Of a stretch of 64,000 bases of DNA, positions 34,546-49,564 are shown piece by piece. The notes under the pieces were generated by a model. It did not search any database. It saw nothing but the letters and a program-made list of their open reading frames with translations, and had not been told where the DNA came from. A program made the translations under genes and the position numbers. The stretch spans positions 14,575,578-14,639,577 of the forward strand of contig OZ038470.1 of assembly GCA_964036295.1 (NCBI GenBank), written 5' to 3'. The stretch comes from Plumapathes pennacea (Eukaryota > Cnidaria > Anthozoa > Antipatharia > Myriopathidae). Position 1 is the first letter of the stretch. Each line of letters starts with the position of its first letter.

Positions 34546-37500
34546 TTTTTATACTGAAACTAGTAAGAAAGTGTTGACTGTGGAGCTATGCCATTGCGGA
34601 ATATTGTAAAACCAAAAATACATTTAGCCACCCGCAAACATTACCAACCACCCGTACACATTTATCATTAAAATTTTATTCCTTGTGGAATTCTTTCTGT
34701 TCCTCTCACAGTGCAATGTTCCTTGCACAGCCAGCTCTCGTTTGTTTTCTCTTGCTGATCACGTGTCCCAAACAAGTAAAACTACAAGCTGCCAACATGT
34801 GCAGGCGCATCAACGAGGGACAACTGCGCATACGTGTTCTCACTGGTCACGTGATCTCGACCCAGGCTGCCAACAGTTTTGATGTGTGTGCTTCACTTTG
34901 TGCTGCCAACCCTTCATGCTACAGCGTTAACTACTACGATAGAAAGAGGAAATGCGAGCTGAACGACAAGACGTCCTTCAACAATCCAGAACACATGATC
35001 ACGGACTTGGAAGGCAGTTATCTGGACATTCATCGTCCATACAACGACTGCAGTGATTTGTTCTGTAATCTGGAACAAGTGTGTAAGATGGACAGGGTTG
35101 ACCGCGTTATTTGCAAAGGTATATGTTTACAATTAAATCTGCTTTTAGTTACGTGTGTGATAAAGAGTTTGATGCATGTAGCTTTGCGTAAAGATTTTTG
35201 TGTTGGCCAGCTTCGTGTTTCATCACTTTATTTCCTTTCTGTTGCCTGTTCCAGCCTGTAACTCGCCCCTTGGCATGGAAAGCGGCCAAATCAAAGATTC
35301 TCAGATAATTGCATCGTCTAGGTACAGTGAAAATTATGTTCACTTGCCCTCCTCCGCCCGACTCAACAATCCGAATGGGCACTGGAGACCACTAAACAGT
35401 AAGGCCGGTGAATGGCTGCAGATTGATTTCCTTCAGAGTACAGTAGTAACACGAGTCGCCACACAGGGGAGGACCACGGGACAGTATCACGGAGAGAAAC
35501 ACTGGGTAACCTCATACAAGATATCGTCCAGTAAGAACGCTGTTTCATGGGAAGTCTTTGCAGAGAATGGACAAGAAAAGGTAAAAACATATTTTGCTGA
35601 ACTATAAAGACTCGATTTGAAAAGCGACGCAAGTGCAAAGAAAAAGAATGATCTTGATCCTTGTCCAGCCTTGCGCTCCCAACAACAGTTCTTTACGGGC
35701 CAAAGTCCGCCTCCATCCGCCATTTTCAGAATCCACGAAATTGCAAGCAACAATGGCAATCCTTTTCATCCAACTCGTTTGGGAAGGTTTGTTTCCTTTG
35801 GCCTAAGAGTGCTTTTATCTATTTCGTCGTCAATTTGTGTCTTTTTTCGTCGTGTTGGAACCAAAATCTAATTTTGTGTTTCAAAACATTTCTAGATATA
35901 GTAAACAAAAGCACTGTATCAGTGGCTGAGTAGGCCATGTTCAGGTGAATATTTCTTGAAATATCCCATTAAACATTTTAGTGCCACAAAGGGGGGTTAA
36001 CCACCACCTAAAGCGAGTTACCCTATTACATGAAATCTTCACGACATTTTAATTTCGCCAGTTTAAAAATGTCAAACCGAATCGAAATTAAAGTGACCCA
36101 GAATATAATAATTTTCGAATTTCTCGAAAGTAACATGTCGCAAAAAATTTCATGTAATAAGTTACTACATTATTTCTAAATTGCAGATCTTTGTTGGAAA
36201 CACTGACTTAACCACAGTTGTGTCCCATGTCCTCGCGCCAAAGATCCACCAGGCGCGTTATATCAAGTTTGTGCTGATGACGTGGCACAACGCCCCAAAC
36301 ATAAGAGTAGAAGTGTACGGGTGTGAGGCATAAACGGTCGACAGAAGATATTTGCTACACAGTAAGTCCGCCTCAGTACTATAGATCAGTTTTACACACA
36401 AGAGTGCGCTTTCCAGGGTGGACGTGACTCATTTGTCAATCCGAAAATTACATTTCCTCACCAACGAGCGCCTACAAAGTTAAGTAAAGCCTGGTTTTCA
36501 CGAGGACAAACACTAATACAAGCATAGTCGCACAAGCACAAGAATCCTCATTTCACGTGAAAACAGACAAGTACATACACAAACGCAAGGATCAAAATAT
36601 TTTGATCTTTCTGCTTGCATCGAGCCTGTTTTCACTGTGAAATAAGGACCACGTTCCACGCATGCATCGAGCCTCATGCAAATAAACAAAACTGAACCAC
36701 TGTTCTTTTATTAGCGGGAATAACTTGCTGTCAATTTATTCGTTCTGGAAATAGGCAGTATATAGAACTACAGTATTTAAGAAATATAAAATGCGTGCGG
36801 TTTTTACATAGCCTGATGCAAACACTAGAGGGAGTTTGGGAGAACGAGAAAGCTTGTGTAACCCGAGCCGCAGCGGCTCGGGTTTACACAAACTTTCGAG
36901 TTCTTTCAAACTCACTCGAGTGTTTGCATCAGCCTATGTAAACACGGCAAGCGTTTTGTATTTCTTTTATAAAATAAACGACAGCAAATTTACCGCAAAA
37001 ACGACCATTTTATGTGATTATCAGCGGTCCTGAGTGAAATGAACAGTACTTCCGACCATGTGTGACCGCAATCTAACGAGTCAGGAATTCTAGTTAACAA
37101 AGTGTAGATTGAAAGGCGGGTGTATTTACAGCAGTGCCTCCTAAATTACCCAAAAATTAAAGGAACAACTTTAGTTCATCGATGGTTTAGCAATTTCAAA
37201 TTAGCTTGATATGATCAATCTGGCAAGAATAGAGACCCCCGAGCTGTTACGAAATATTCTAAGGCACCACTGGTATGTCTGATTTGTCATACGTATCACA
37301 GTGTCTCATAGTTCCATCATTCTAGAAGACCATAAATTTGTTTTGAGGGTAAGAAGGCGACAATTTTACCGATTGTTTCTTTGTCACCGGAGTGAACAGT
37401 TCCGTGCGTGACCGCGATCTGAACTTGAAATGAGTCACGACGTGGATTGAAAGGCGGAGGCATGAACACCCCTCTGCAACAGACCTGGTGAAGCCCGACC

Positions 37501-39267
37501 TGGTGAGATTTTTTCTCCTCCCTGGGGAAATTTTAGCCTACCTTGGCCCTGGTGAATTTTTTTATTTTACCTGCCCAGTTTTTGCTCTCCCTGCCTTGGT
37601 GTACTTTTTACCTCCCCGGTGGAATCTGAATAAAACATATATAGTCTGTTTGTCTGTGGAAAAATTTCTGACCTGGCGAAGTTTTTGCCTAAAACCTGTG
37701 AACATCCAGATCTCACCAGGTCTGTTACAGAGGGGTTTCATTTACAGCAGTGCCCGCTAAATTACCCAAAAGGTGAAGTATCGGTTTATTAGTACTTATT
37801 CAAAAGCTAGTTCAGCTACAAATCATTCTGAATGACGACGTTTGCCTTGCTAAAGTGGACGCTTTTCGCGATATATATGCAAATTTTTAACGATTGTTTA
37901 CATGCGGAAAACTGATATTAGATCAGGCTTTTTTGTTTGTTTGTTTGTTTTTTATTTTTATTTTTTAGTTCTTTTGTTCAATAACCAAATACAGAGTTAC
38001 TAGAGGTGGCGCAGTTTTAAGAGAAAGTACCTAAAAAGAAATACATTTGTGTTTTTCAATCCACGGGATAACCGAGTTTTGGGCGAGAGAAACGTCGTTT
38101 GCGTGAAATCGAGCAATTTCGCTGACGTTTGTAGAAGAAACGCTCACTGACCCCAAAAAAGAAAGTCTATAGTTTAAAAGATCAACATTCACACTAACCT
38201 CGGCCAAAATTTCATAGTATTGAAGTACCCGCGCACGGTGAAAACTTGCTTCATTTTAGACATAAATTATGACAATGAAATGTGACTGGGAATGACGTCC
38301 GTTATTAATTTACCACTAGTTAACAGATAATGGATTCATTTAACAATTTCCTCAGAAGAAAGCTAAAGACCTATTTAACAACTAATCAACCAGTAAAGAG
38401 CCCTTGGTGCAGTTGTGTGTGAGAGCGAGTGATTTTCTTGACCCTTGAGAATTGTTGTTTCCTCTGAGAATCGGCCGAATACATTTTGCAAATTTTCTCC
38501 CCAAGGAGGTGAAGTCTTGGACAAACTAACTACATCACGTTTTCTTACTTACTAATACCTACAACTGACCAAAATATTAGGGATTTCGATTTTTTGAGTT
38601 TGGCCGTTCTTTTTTCGAGTTTTACAGACATCTGTTCTTAAAAGTGGGACAAACTGGAGAGCGGCTGAAATTCAGGCTAGAGTTAACAATTTGCAATCTT
38701 CCGATAACTTGTACTGGTTAATACCTCGCGCCTTAACCAACTTTGAATTTTCAAAGTTGTTTAGAACTCAGTTATACAGATAGCAGATTCAATCTGTAAA
38801 ATTTCTGGCGAAACAATGCGTTTTGAAAACGAAATGCATTCGAGAATATAACCATGATATAATTTTAAATTGTCAGTAGTAATTCCGGTTAATAATTAGG
38901 GTTACGTGTATAAAATGGTAGCGTTAATGATACGATTCCGCATTTTAAATTGTTTGTACCTTTCGCATTTAATTGTCACTAAAAAGCCCCATATGAAGTA
39001 GCGTCCTATTACAGTCATTGGGAAGGGCAATATGGAAATTTAGAACAAACAATAATTAATTTTTAATTTTACTTAGTGGAGTGCTAACGTTTGAAAAATC
39101 TTTAGAAAGGTACAGGCGTTTAAACTTCAAATTGAAACGAGGACGTCATTGAAGTTCACACAACGATAAGGTAAGCGGTCTCGCAGTGCTTAGTGTACTT
39201 AATGTTGAGCAGGACAGGCAGCAGTAGAGTATAGAGCAGTTTTGCAAATTATGAGTTTTGCCTGTCA
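34546..39267. repeat. Segmental duplication, copy 2 (about 4.7 kb)
   Basis: Partner of 24987-29686. It is followed at 39269-39664 by a second copy of the sequence that precedes it at 33947-34330, so the unit here is about 5.3 kb and was arranged in tandem. Intronic and flanking DNA is almost unchanged between copies. Confidence 0.85.
34716..36333 (+). CDS. Secreted PAN/apple + F5/8-type-C (discoidin) protein, copy 2
   Basis: Exons 34716-35118, 35255-35580, 36187-36333 (403, 326 and 147 nt, as in copy 1), 291 aa. Domains as in copy 1: signal peptide, PAN with CELN motif, discoidin domain from [11 protein letters not shown] to EVYGCEA. Differences from copy 1 are few but cluster in two discoidin loops: IASSRYSENYVH for TASSRRSEDYIH, and QYHGEKHW for QYYGQKHW. 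An intact pyrimidine tract (TTCTTTCTGTTCCTCTCACAG) precedes the ATG. Candidate TATA at 34501 and AATAAA at about 36681. Expected to be extracellular and lectin-like; the ligand is unknown. Confidence 0.88.
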
Positions 39268-39268
39268 C

Positions 39269-39664
39269 ACCCATCAGGAAACGGAAAAAGTATACGAGCA
39301 TACAAGCACCTTAAGAGGTTTCCGCTGTAAATTCGAGGAATGAACGCAAAAAGTCTGTACCAGAAAAGGAAGCATCATTTCTGTGATCTATTTTGATTTC
39401 CTAGTTTGACTATGTGAGACGATCATGCATGAATAACACCGAAAATAATAAAGAAGCGTAGGGGAAGATGTGAGTCTTTTTGGTTGCCTTCCTAGCTCAA
39501 AATGCGCAATAGTACGTATCATTGCAAAATAAGAGTTTGATAGGAATATTCGTCCTCCTGTTTCTTGGAGAGTTTTGTGAATTACCTTTCGGTGTTACAG
39601 TGAAAGATGCCTGGCATCAAGATCTTCAAGTAAGTGGCGAAAAATTCTCAATCCCAAATAATTT
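39269..39664 (+). pseudogene. Orphan signal-peptide-like exon unit, copy 2
   Basis: Near-identical to 33947-34330, with one extra 10-bp stretch. It carries the same IGIFVLLFLGEFCELPFG frame and GTAAGT donor, again without an in-frame ATG. No partner exon is recognisable downstream before the copy 3 gene at 42901. Confidence 0.4.
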
Positions 39665-39832
39665 AGCTATGTTGCGTAATGTTGATTTTCCAATATTCGT
39701 TACTAGTTTATACTGCTTAAGACTTAATAGCTCTTACACTGGATGGTAGCCCGTAATTCTCCTAAACACTACTCCTGAATTTAGGTTATTTCTTACACGT
39801 TGAATACGTATAAAAGGCTAAAGTTAGAGTTT

Positions 39833-40168
39833 AGGCCCCGTTTACAAAAAGGGAGGGTGACCCTCCTGGGAGGGAGACCCTCCTAAAAGGGTCAAGGGAC
39901 ATCCCAGGAGGAGGCCTTACCCTATCTCCCCATCAGGGACAACTTTTGGCCATGTAAACGCCCGAGGTAGGGTCACCCTCCCAGGAGGGCTAAGTTTAGC
40001 GGTGCCAGGTACTCAAATCTCAAACCTCGCGACCGCGCGATGCCTTCCAGACTCTTGGCGAGATAGCCTTAGGGGTAGCGCTTGGCATGTAAAGGGGGGG
40101 GGGGGGGGGGGGGGCTATCTTCTGACCCTTCAAGGAGAGTGTCCCTCCTTCCATAAACAGGACCTTAG
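39833..40168. mobile_element. Inverted-repeat element with internal poly-G
   Basis: The left end GGCCCCGTTTACAAAAAGGG and the right end CCATAAACAGGACC are imperfect complements. Inside are several GGGAGGGTGACCCTCC-type motifs and an uninterrupted G-run near 40096-40114. Foldback MITE, no coding capacity. Confidence 0.5.
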
Positions 40169-42713
40169 TTCGTAATGTTATTGAACATATGACACTCCGT
40201 AGTCCAATTGTGACCTAGTATTTTACTGGCCTGTAGTCTTGATTGACTGCCTAAAGTGAAGCTTCACTACTTAAGCCGACTCACACCCTTTTCGTTAGAT
40301 TTAGATTTGGAGTATAGTTCGTCAAGAGTGAAGAGCTGTAACACTAGTGACAGAGTCGAATAAACCGGTGTTAGACAAAAAGAAGAAAGGTCTCCGTTCC
40401 TGATCCTCCATTACCTCTCAAGCAGTCACAGCAAGAAATTCTCTCGTATCACAAGGTGAGTGCGCTTCTTAGGGTAGACGTGACTCATTTGTCAAAAAGA
40501 GGTTATTACACGGGAAGGAGTCGGGTTTATTTTTCGAGCCTGCTTTAGGCGAGAAAATAAAACTGACACAGTGGGATATCCTGTAGTTTCTCCCGAAAAC
40601 GAAGTCCATGAAGTATTGTTCCAATAAAGTCATCAAGAAAGGCAATATGGAAATTTAGAAACATACAATTATTAATATTTAATTTTACTCAGTGCACGTA
40701 TGCTATCATCTGAAAGGTCTCTAGAGGGTATACAGGCAATTCACCTCAAATTAAAACGATGACGTCAATGAAATTCACGCAACGGTAAGGTAAGCGGTCT
40801 CGGAGTACTTAGTGTACTTAATATTGGGCAGACGAGCATAAATCAGTTTAGCCCTTCATCAGGAAACAGGAAAGTATACAAGCACCTTAATGTTTTTTTT
40901 TTTTCTAAAACAACCATCATTATTACTGGGTATTTTTAGTTACTCACTCTATTTACGTACAGAAAGCGAGAGCAAACAGCTTGGCAGTGAGAAACTGTAT
41001 CACTGTATCACTGTACACTATATCGAATATGAAGACGAACTGAGGTATCTATCTAAACGGTAACTCAAAAAGACCGGGCCGGAAAAAAAAACAGGGTACT
41101 TGATTTTCTACATTAATCTTTCATGATGTTTTCGACACTTTGAAGCTTATATTTCAGCCCGTATTTCTGGCTGCAAAGCAGGTATAAATGTAAAGCTCTC
41201 TCTGAAACCACAGTCTGAAAGTGAGCATAATTTTCAGATAGACGTGGTGCACATTTCTCTTTACTTTCACAATCAATCTAAAATATGGTTTTGGTTGATC
41301 GAAGCTATTACTAACAGGTGTTTTTTAATTTTGATTAAGGTGGCTCGTAATTATAGTTTCTGGCAGTTTATAGACCAAGAAATGACCTGCTGTTTAGTTT
41401 AATCGGCGTTTACTTTCTCAAAAAGGTTTTTATGTCTATGGCATTGAGTTCTTATGAAGAATGTGTTCTCATAAATTTTGAGCAGATATTGGTTGCCATG
41501 GCGACACAACGTCACATGTTGTGAGTGATATAAAAGTGGGGAAAAGTTAGTTATATTCACATTCCTTCGGTAAATTTTTTTGAAATTTTGCACAATTTTT
41601 TTGTGTACGGAAAGCGACAATGCCAAATGCCAATGAAATTCATTTTATTTTACCCAAAGAACCTCTTTGGTGAACTGTCTTCGAAAATAATATTCAAAAG
41701 TTCAACTGCCTTTTCGTTTTGACAAAATTGCGGAAAGTCTAAAATGTCCTCTCGACCCCTCGAACCGACACGAAAATGGCGCATATTTAACAAGCTCGTG
41801 TAATAAAACGGTAAACAATCTGGCCATTGCAACTCGTCAGTAATTCAAAGTACCTCTTCTTCTTTCTAAAGCACCTAAAATAACTATGGAAACTTGAACT
41901 TGTGGTAGGGTTTCGATTTTTCAAAAAGACTAAGGTAAAACCTCCGAGCGGCAAGACAAATTTTAGCCCATTTTAATTTCATCAGGAATATTTGGTACCT
42001 GTCGTTTGAGCAAAAACCCAACGTCAACTGAACTAATAAACATTTAGATGTCTTGTCTCAAAAGGTTTTCCGCGGCCCGCAAAAAGCCTCGCGTTGAGAA
42101 ACATAAACAGTGAGGGTAGTTTGACACAATCGGCACTGGATGCGGGAAATGGCTTCGACTAAAACAAGCATCAAGTAGGTACACAGATGGGAAAATTATC
42201 AAACGCTTGACAATTTAAAACTCGATTTGCTATATTCTTTTCCAGTGTGTGACTTAGAGTGTCATTTTCGCAGAAAACGGCGATGTTGTAATGAATAATG
42301 AGCACTGATAAGAACCGACGCGGGCACGGATCAGATTACATTTTCCGGAATTCAAGAAATTCTTAATACAGAAAGTTTCAACAGTACCACTGCAGTAAAA
42401 GCAGGTGTATATTTCCAAGTATTTCCACTACAAGCCATAAGAGTGACTGGATGGAGTTAAATCAAAAGCTACAGCACGACTTTCAGACAGACTTCAGTGA
42501 GTTATACACAATAATCCACTTACTGCGGTCAACATAACATCTAATTTGCCAACACCAGCTAACAGTAATACGTACTTGCAAACCGAAATCCTTGCTTTCC
42601 CATTGAAAAGAGCATATTATATCAACACACGAAAGCCCTTTAACAGAAATTTGATGTTTTCGTGACCAATTCGATGTCCCGCAACCCAAGTGGTGGTAGT
42701 ATTAAGGCATACA

Positions 42714-42720
42714 TATAAAA
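42714..42720 (+). promoter_or_regulatory. Candidate TATA box for PAN-discoidin copy 3
   Basis: TATAAAA inside a 45-bp block shared with the copy 2 upstream region (34494-34540), about 185 bp before the ATG. The sequence CAGTGGTCACACTGCATC about 16 bp downstream would contain the start site. Confidence 0.5.
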
Positions 42721-42900
42721 AGCCTTTGATAAACAGTGGTCACACTGCATCGATCAGGAAGGCAAACTGAAGTATCTACCTAAACGGTAACTAAAGGCTA
42801 AATTCAAAAAGACCGAGAAAAAAACAGCAGCCTTTCTAGCTAATGCTTGTAAAGAAAATTTAATTCCTTTTGGAATTCTTTCTATTCCTCTCACAGTGCA

Positions 42901-44444
42901 ATGTTCCTTGCACAACCATCTCTCGTTTGTCTTCTTTTGCTGATCACGTGTCCCAAACAAGTAAAACTACAAACTGCCAACATGTGCGCGCGCATCAACG
43001 AGGGACAACTGCGCATGCGTGTTCTCACTGGTCACGTGATCTCGACCCACGCTGTTAACGGTTTTGATGTGTGTGCTTCACTTTGTGCCGCCAACTCTGT
43101 ATGCTACAGCGTTAACTACTACGATAGAAAGAGGAAATGCGAGCTAAACGACAAGACGTCCTTCAACAATCCGGAACATATGATCACGGACTTGGAAGGC
43201 AGTTATCTGGACATTCATCGTCCATACAACGACTGCAGTGATTTGTTCTGTAATCTGGAACAAGTGTGTAAGATGGACAGAGTTGACCGCGTTTACTGTA
43301 AAGGTACATGTTTACAGTTTATTTTTGGTAATGTGTTCTTTTGTGGGACTTAAATAGATACTATGACGTATGTGGTCACAACACGTTCTAGACGTCACTT
43401 CCGGTGGTAAAGCGTTCTAAAACGGACAAATGTCTTCGACCTGACAATCCTAGACATAATGAAAAATATATACTTCCTCTAATGTTACCATTTTGCAGCC
43501 TGTAATTCGCCCCTTGGCATGGAAAGTGGCAAAATCAAAGATTCTCAGATAACTGCATCGTCTGTCAACAGTGAAAGATATGTTCACCAGGCTTCCTCCG
43601 CCCGACTCAACAATCAGTTAGGGCACTGGAACCCGATGAAGCTTAACGTTAATGAATGGCTGCAGATTGACTTCATCCAGGAAGTAGCGGTGACTAAAGT
43701 TGCCACACAGGGGAGGAGCCTTGGCGAGTACAATAATGAACAACATTGGGTGACGTCATACAAGCTCTCGTTCAGTAAGAACGCCATTTTGTGGGAATTC
43801 GTTACAGAGAAGGCACAAGAAAAGGTACTGAAGCCTTAGCAATTAACCTTAAAGGCCTTTTCGATCAAAGTCTATTGCGCGCCAAAACAAGCTATTGGCA
43901 GAAAAAATTAAAAAATAAAAAAATTCAGGGGCAATACATTCAGAAGGTTATTTTGGGTAAGTTTAGACGAACTCTTTAATTAGATTGGGAGCAACAATAC
44001 TGTGGAATATAAGCAACTTTCTAGCGCTATTCGGCAACTTTTTCGATTATTTTAGCAACTTGTGAGGAACATTTTAGCAATTTATGGCTAAGACTAGTCA
44101 TATGACCAGACCCTGCAAAGAGCAGTATATTAATATGTGTTTTCTTGTTGGGAATAAAACCAGTCAACGCAATTTACTCATTTCCAGATCTAAATAAGAA
44201 CATCGGATTGGCTGAGAGGGGTCCTTTAACGACCTTGATAACACGATAAGCGCGATATCAGCACACAACGCGTCTTACTGCAGATTTATAATTTCAGATT
44301 TTCACTGGAAATACAGACAAAGGCACAGTTGTGTCCCATACCCTCGCGCCAAAGATCCGCCAGGCGCGTTTTGTGAGGTTCGTGCCGATGACGTGGCACA
44401 GGAGGATCAACATGAGAGTAGAAGTGTACGGTTGCGAGGAATAA
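42901..44444 (+). CDS. Secreted PAN/apple + F5/8-type-C (discoidin) protein, copy 3
   Basis: Exons 42901-43303, 43499-43824, 44298-44444, with the same lengths and phases as copies 1 and 2 (291 aa). The PAN half is almost unchanged, while the discoidin half has diverged: [14 protein letters not shown] in the first loop, [13 protein letters not shown] in the second, and [14 protein letters not shown] at the C-terminus. Introns are unrelated in sequence to those of copies 1 and 2, so this is the older paralogue. The acceptor TTCTATTCCTCTCACAG precedes the ATG. A possible AATAAA is at 44748. The gene converges with SLC33A1. Confidence 0.87.
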
Positions 44445-45093
44445 ACCGATAGACGATAATACAATTAGGTAGATTAATGTACTAGTTCAGTCTAAACGCG
44501 AGAGCGTGCTTTTACAAGAGAACGTAGTTTACTTAATTGGCTAGCAACTTTAATCATTGGCACTTTACACATGCCAGGGTTTCACCCGGTTGATGTACAT
44601 CCACAGGTATCATTAAAACAACAGCAAAATTCCAATGACAAGCCTCAAACTTTTTCTGAGATAAATATTGGGATTATAGTTGGGTGGTCGCTCACCGGAG
44701 ATGGCCATTCGCGAAAGTTCCGTCTTGTAACAATTGTTTCCTATATAAATAAACTCAATTTCATTCCCTTTTCCTTTTCTTTTATCTGTCTGCCCTGCAT
44801 TTGTTGTTTCAACTACTTTAACTTCCCTTCTTTCCCGTTCCTCTTCTTTCATTCTTTCATTTTCCTCCATCATGGTTTCCATGTGGCGCAATGCGGCCGT
44901 GTTGGATCGACAAGGTTTATCTTCAGTGTCTGTTGTAAGTGGCTCGAACATGGCCGCGATGTCTCTGTACTCCGACTCTCCAGGGATTGGTACAAACCAA
45001 GAACTTTCTTTCTTTCCTTCTTTCTTCGCTCCGTCTTTCCTTCGCTTTCTATGAAAATTCAAAATGTGGCATCCTGGTAATAAAAAACTCGAG

Positions 45094-49135
<4,042 letters not shown>

Positions 49136-49564
49136 TTTCTTTGCTCGTTAAAGACAGACTTTTGAAATATGCTGTTTTTGAAAGATACGTGGCGATCGCT
49201 AAAGAACTTTTCTATGATTTCTGAGCCCACAGTACCCCCATCGTGCGGTTTTAAGCTACTCCATTTAAGCCCAAACTTAATGTTTCCCAAGCAAATGATA
49301 AATCGGGTTCGTTTACGGCGACCGAAACAAAAACAGGAAAAGATCAAGGACTGATAAAGGTTTGAGAGCAGCAGTCTTAATACTGCAGATGTTTTTGTTG
49401 TTTTTGATATCGTTGCTGGCATAATTAGTCCATTCCTCGCTCCCATACCTCTTGTGTACACTGCAAGTCTCATTCATTGTCTTGTGCAGGCATTGTCTTA
49501 GTCACACTTGTCACTAAAAAAGACTTTTTTTTTTCCGTGCGGCTTTTTTGTCTTTTCGAAGAAT
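49136..49564. promoter_or_regulatory. Shared divergent promoter region, SLC33A1/RCC2
   Basis: Only 429 bp separate the two start codons on opposite strands. No TATA box is evident, and the region contains a CTTTTTT-rich stretch next to RCC2. A bidirectional housekeeping promoter is the simplest reading; start sites cannot be placed by eye. Confidence 0.5.

Larger units (their letters stand above)
36334..42713. other. Region between PAN-discoidin copies 2 and 3
   Basis: To 39267 this is duplicated DNA. Then come the second orphan exon unit (39269-39664), an inverted-repeat element with a G-run (39833-40168), a truncated GTGTAATAA repeat (40498-40566), a degenerate copy of the 39000-39290 boundary sequence (about 40600-40890), and a degenerate copy of the copy 3 upstream sequence (about 41035-41095). 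From 41100 to 42700 nothing coding is recognisable. Confidence 0.55.

Noticed and set aside
44571..45080. 169-residue plus-strand frame and 149-residue minus-strand frame
   Set aside because: They overlap 3' flanks of two convergent genes; low-complexity Ser/Phe or Glu/Arg content and no domain.
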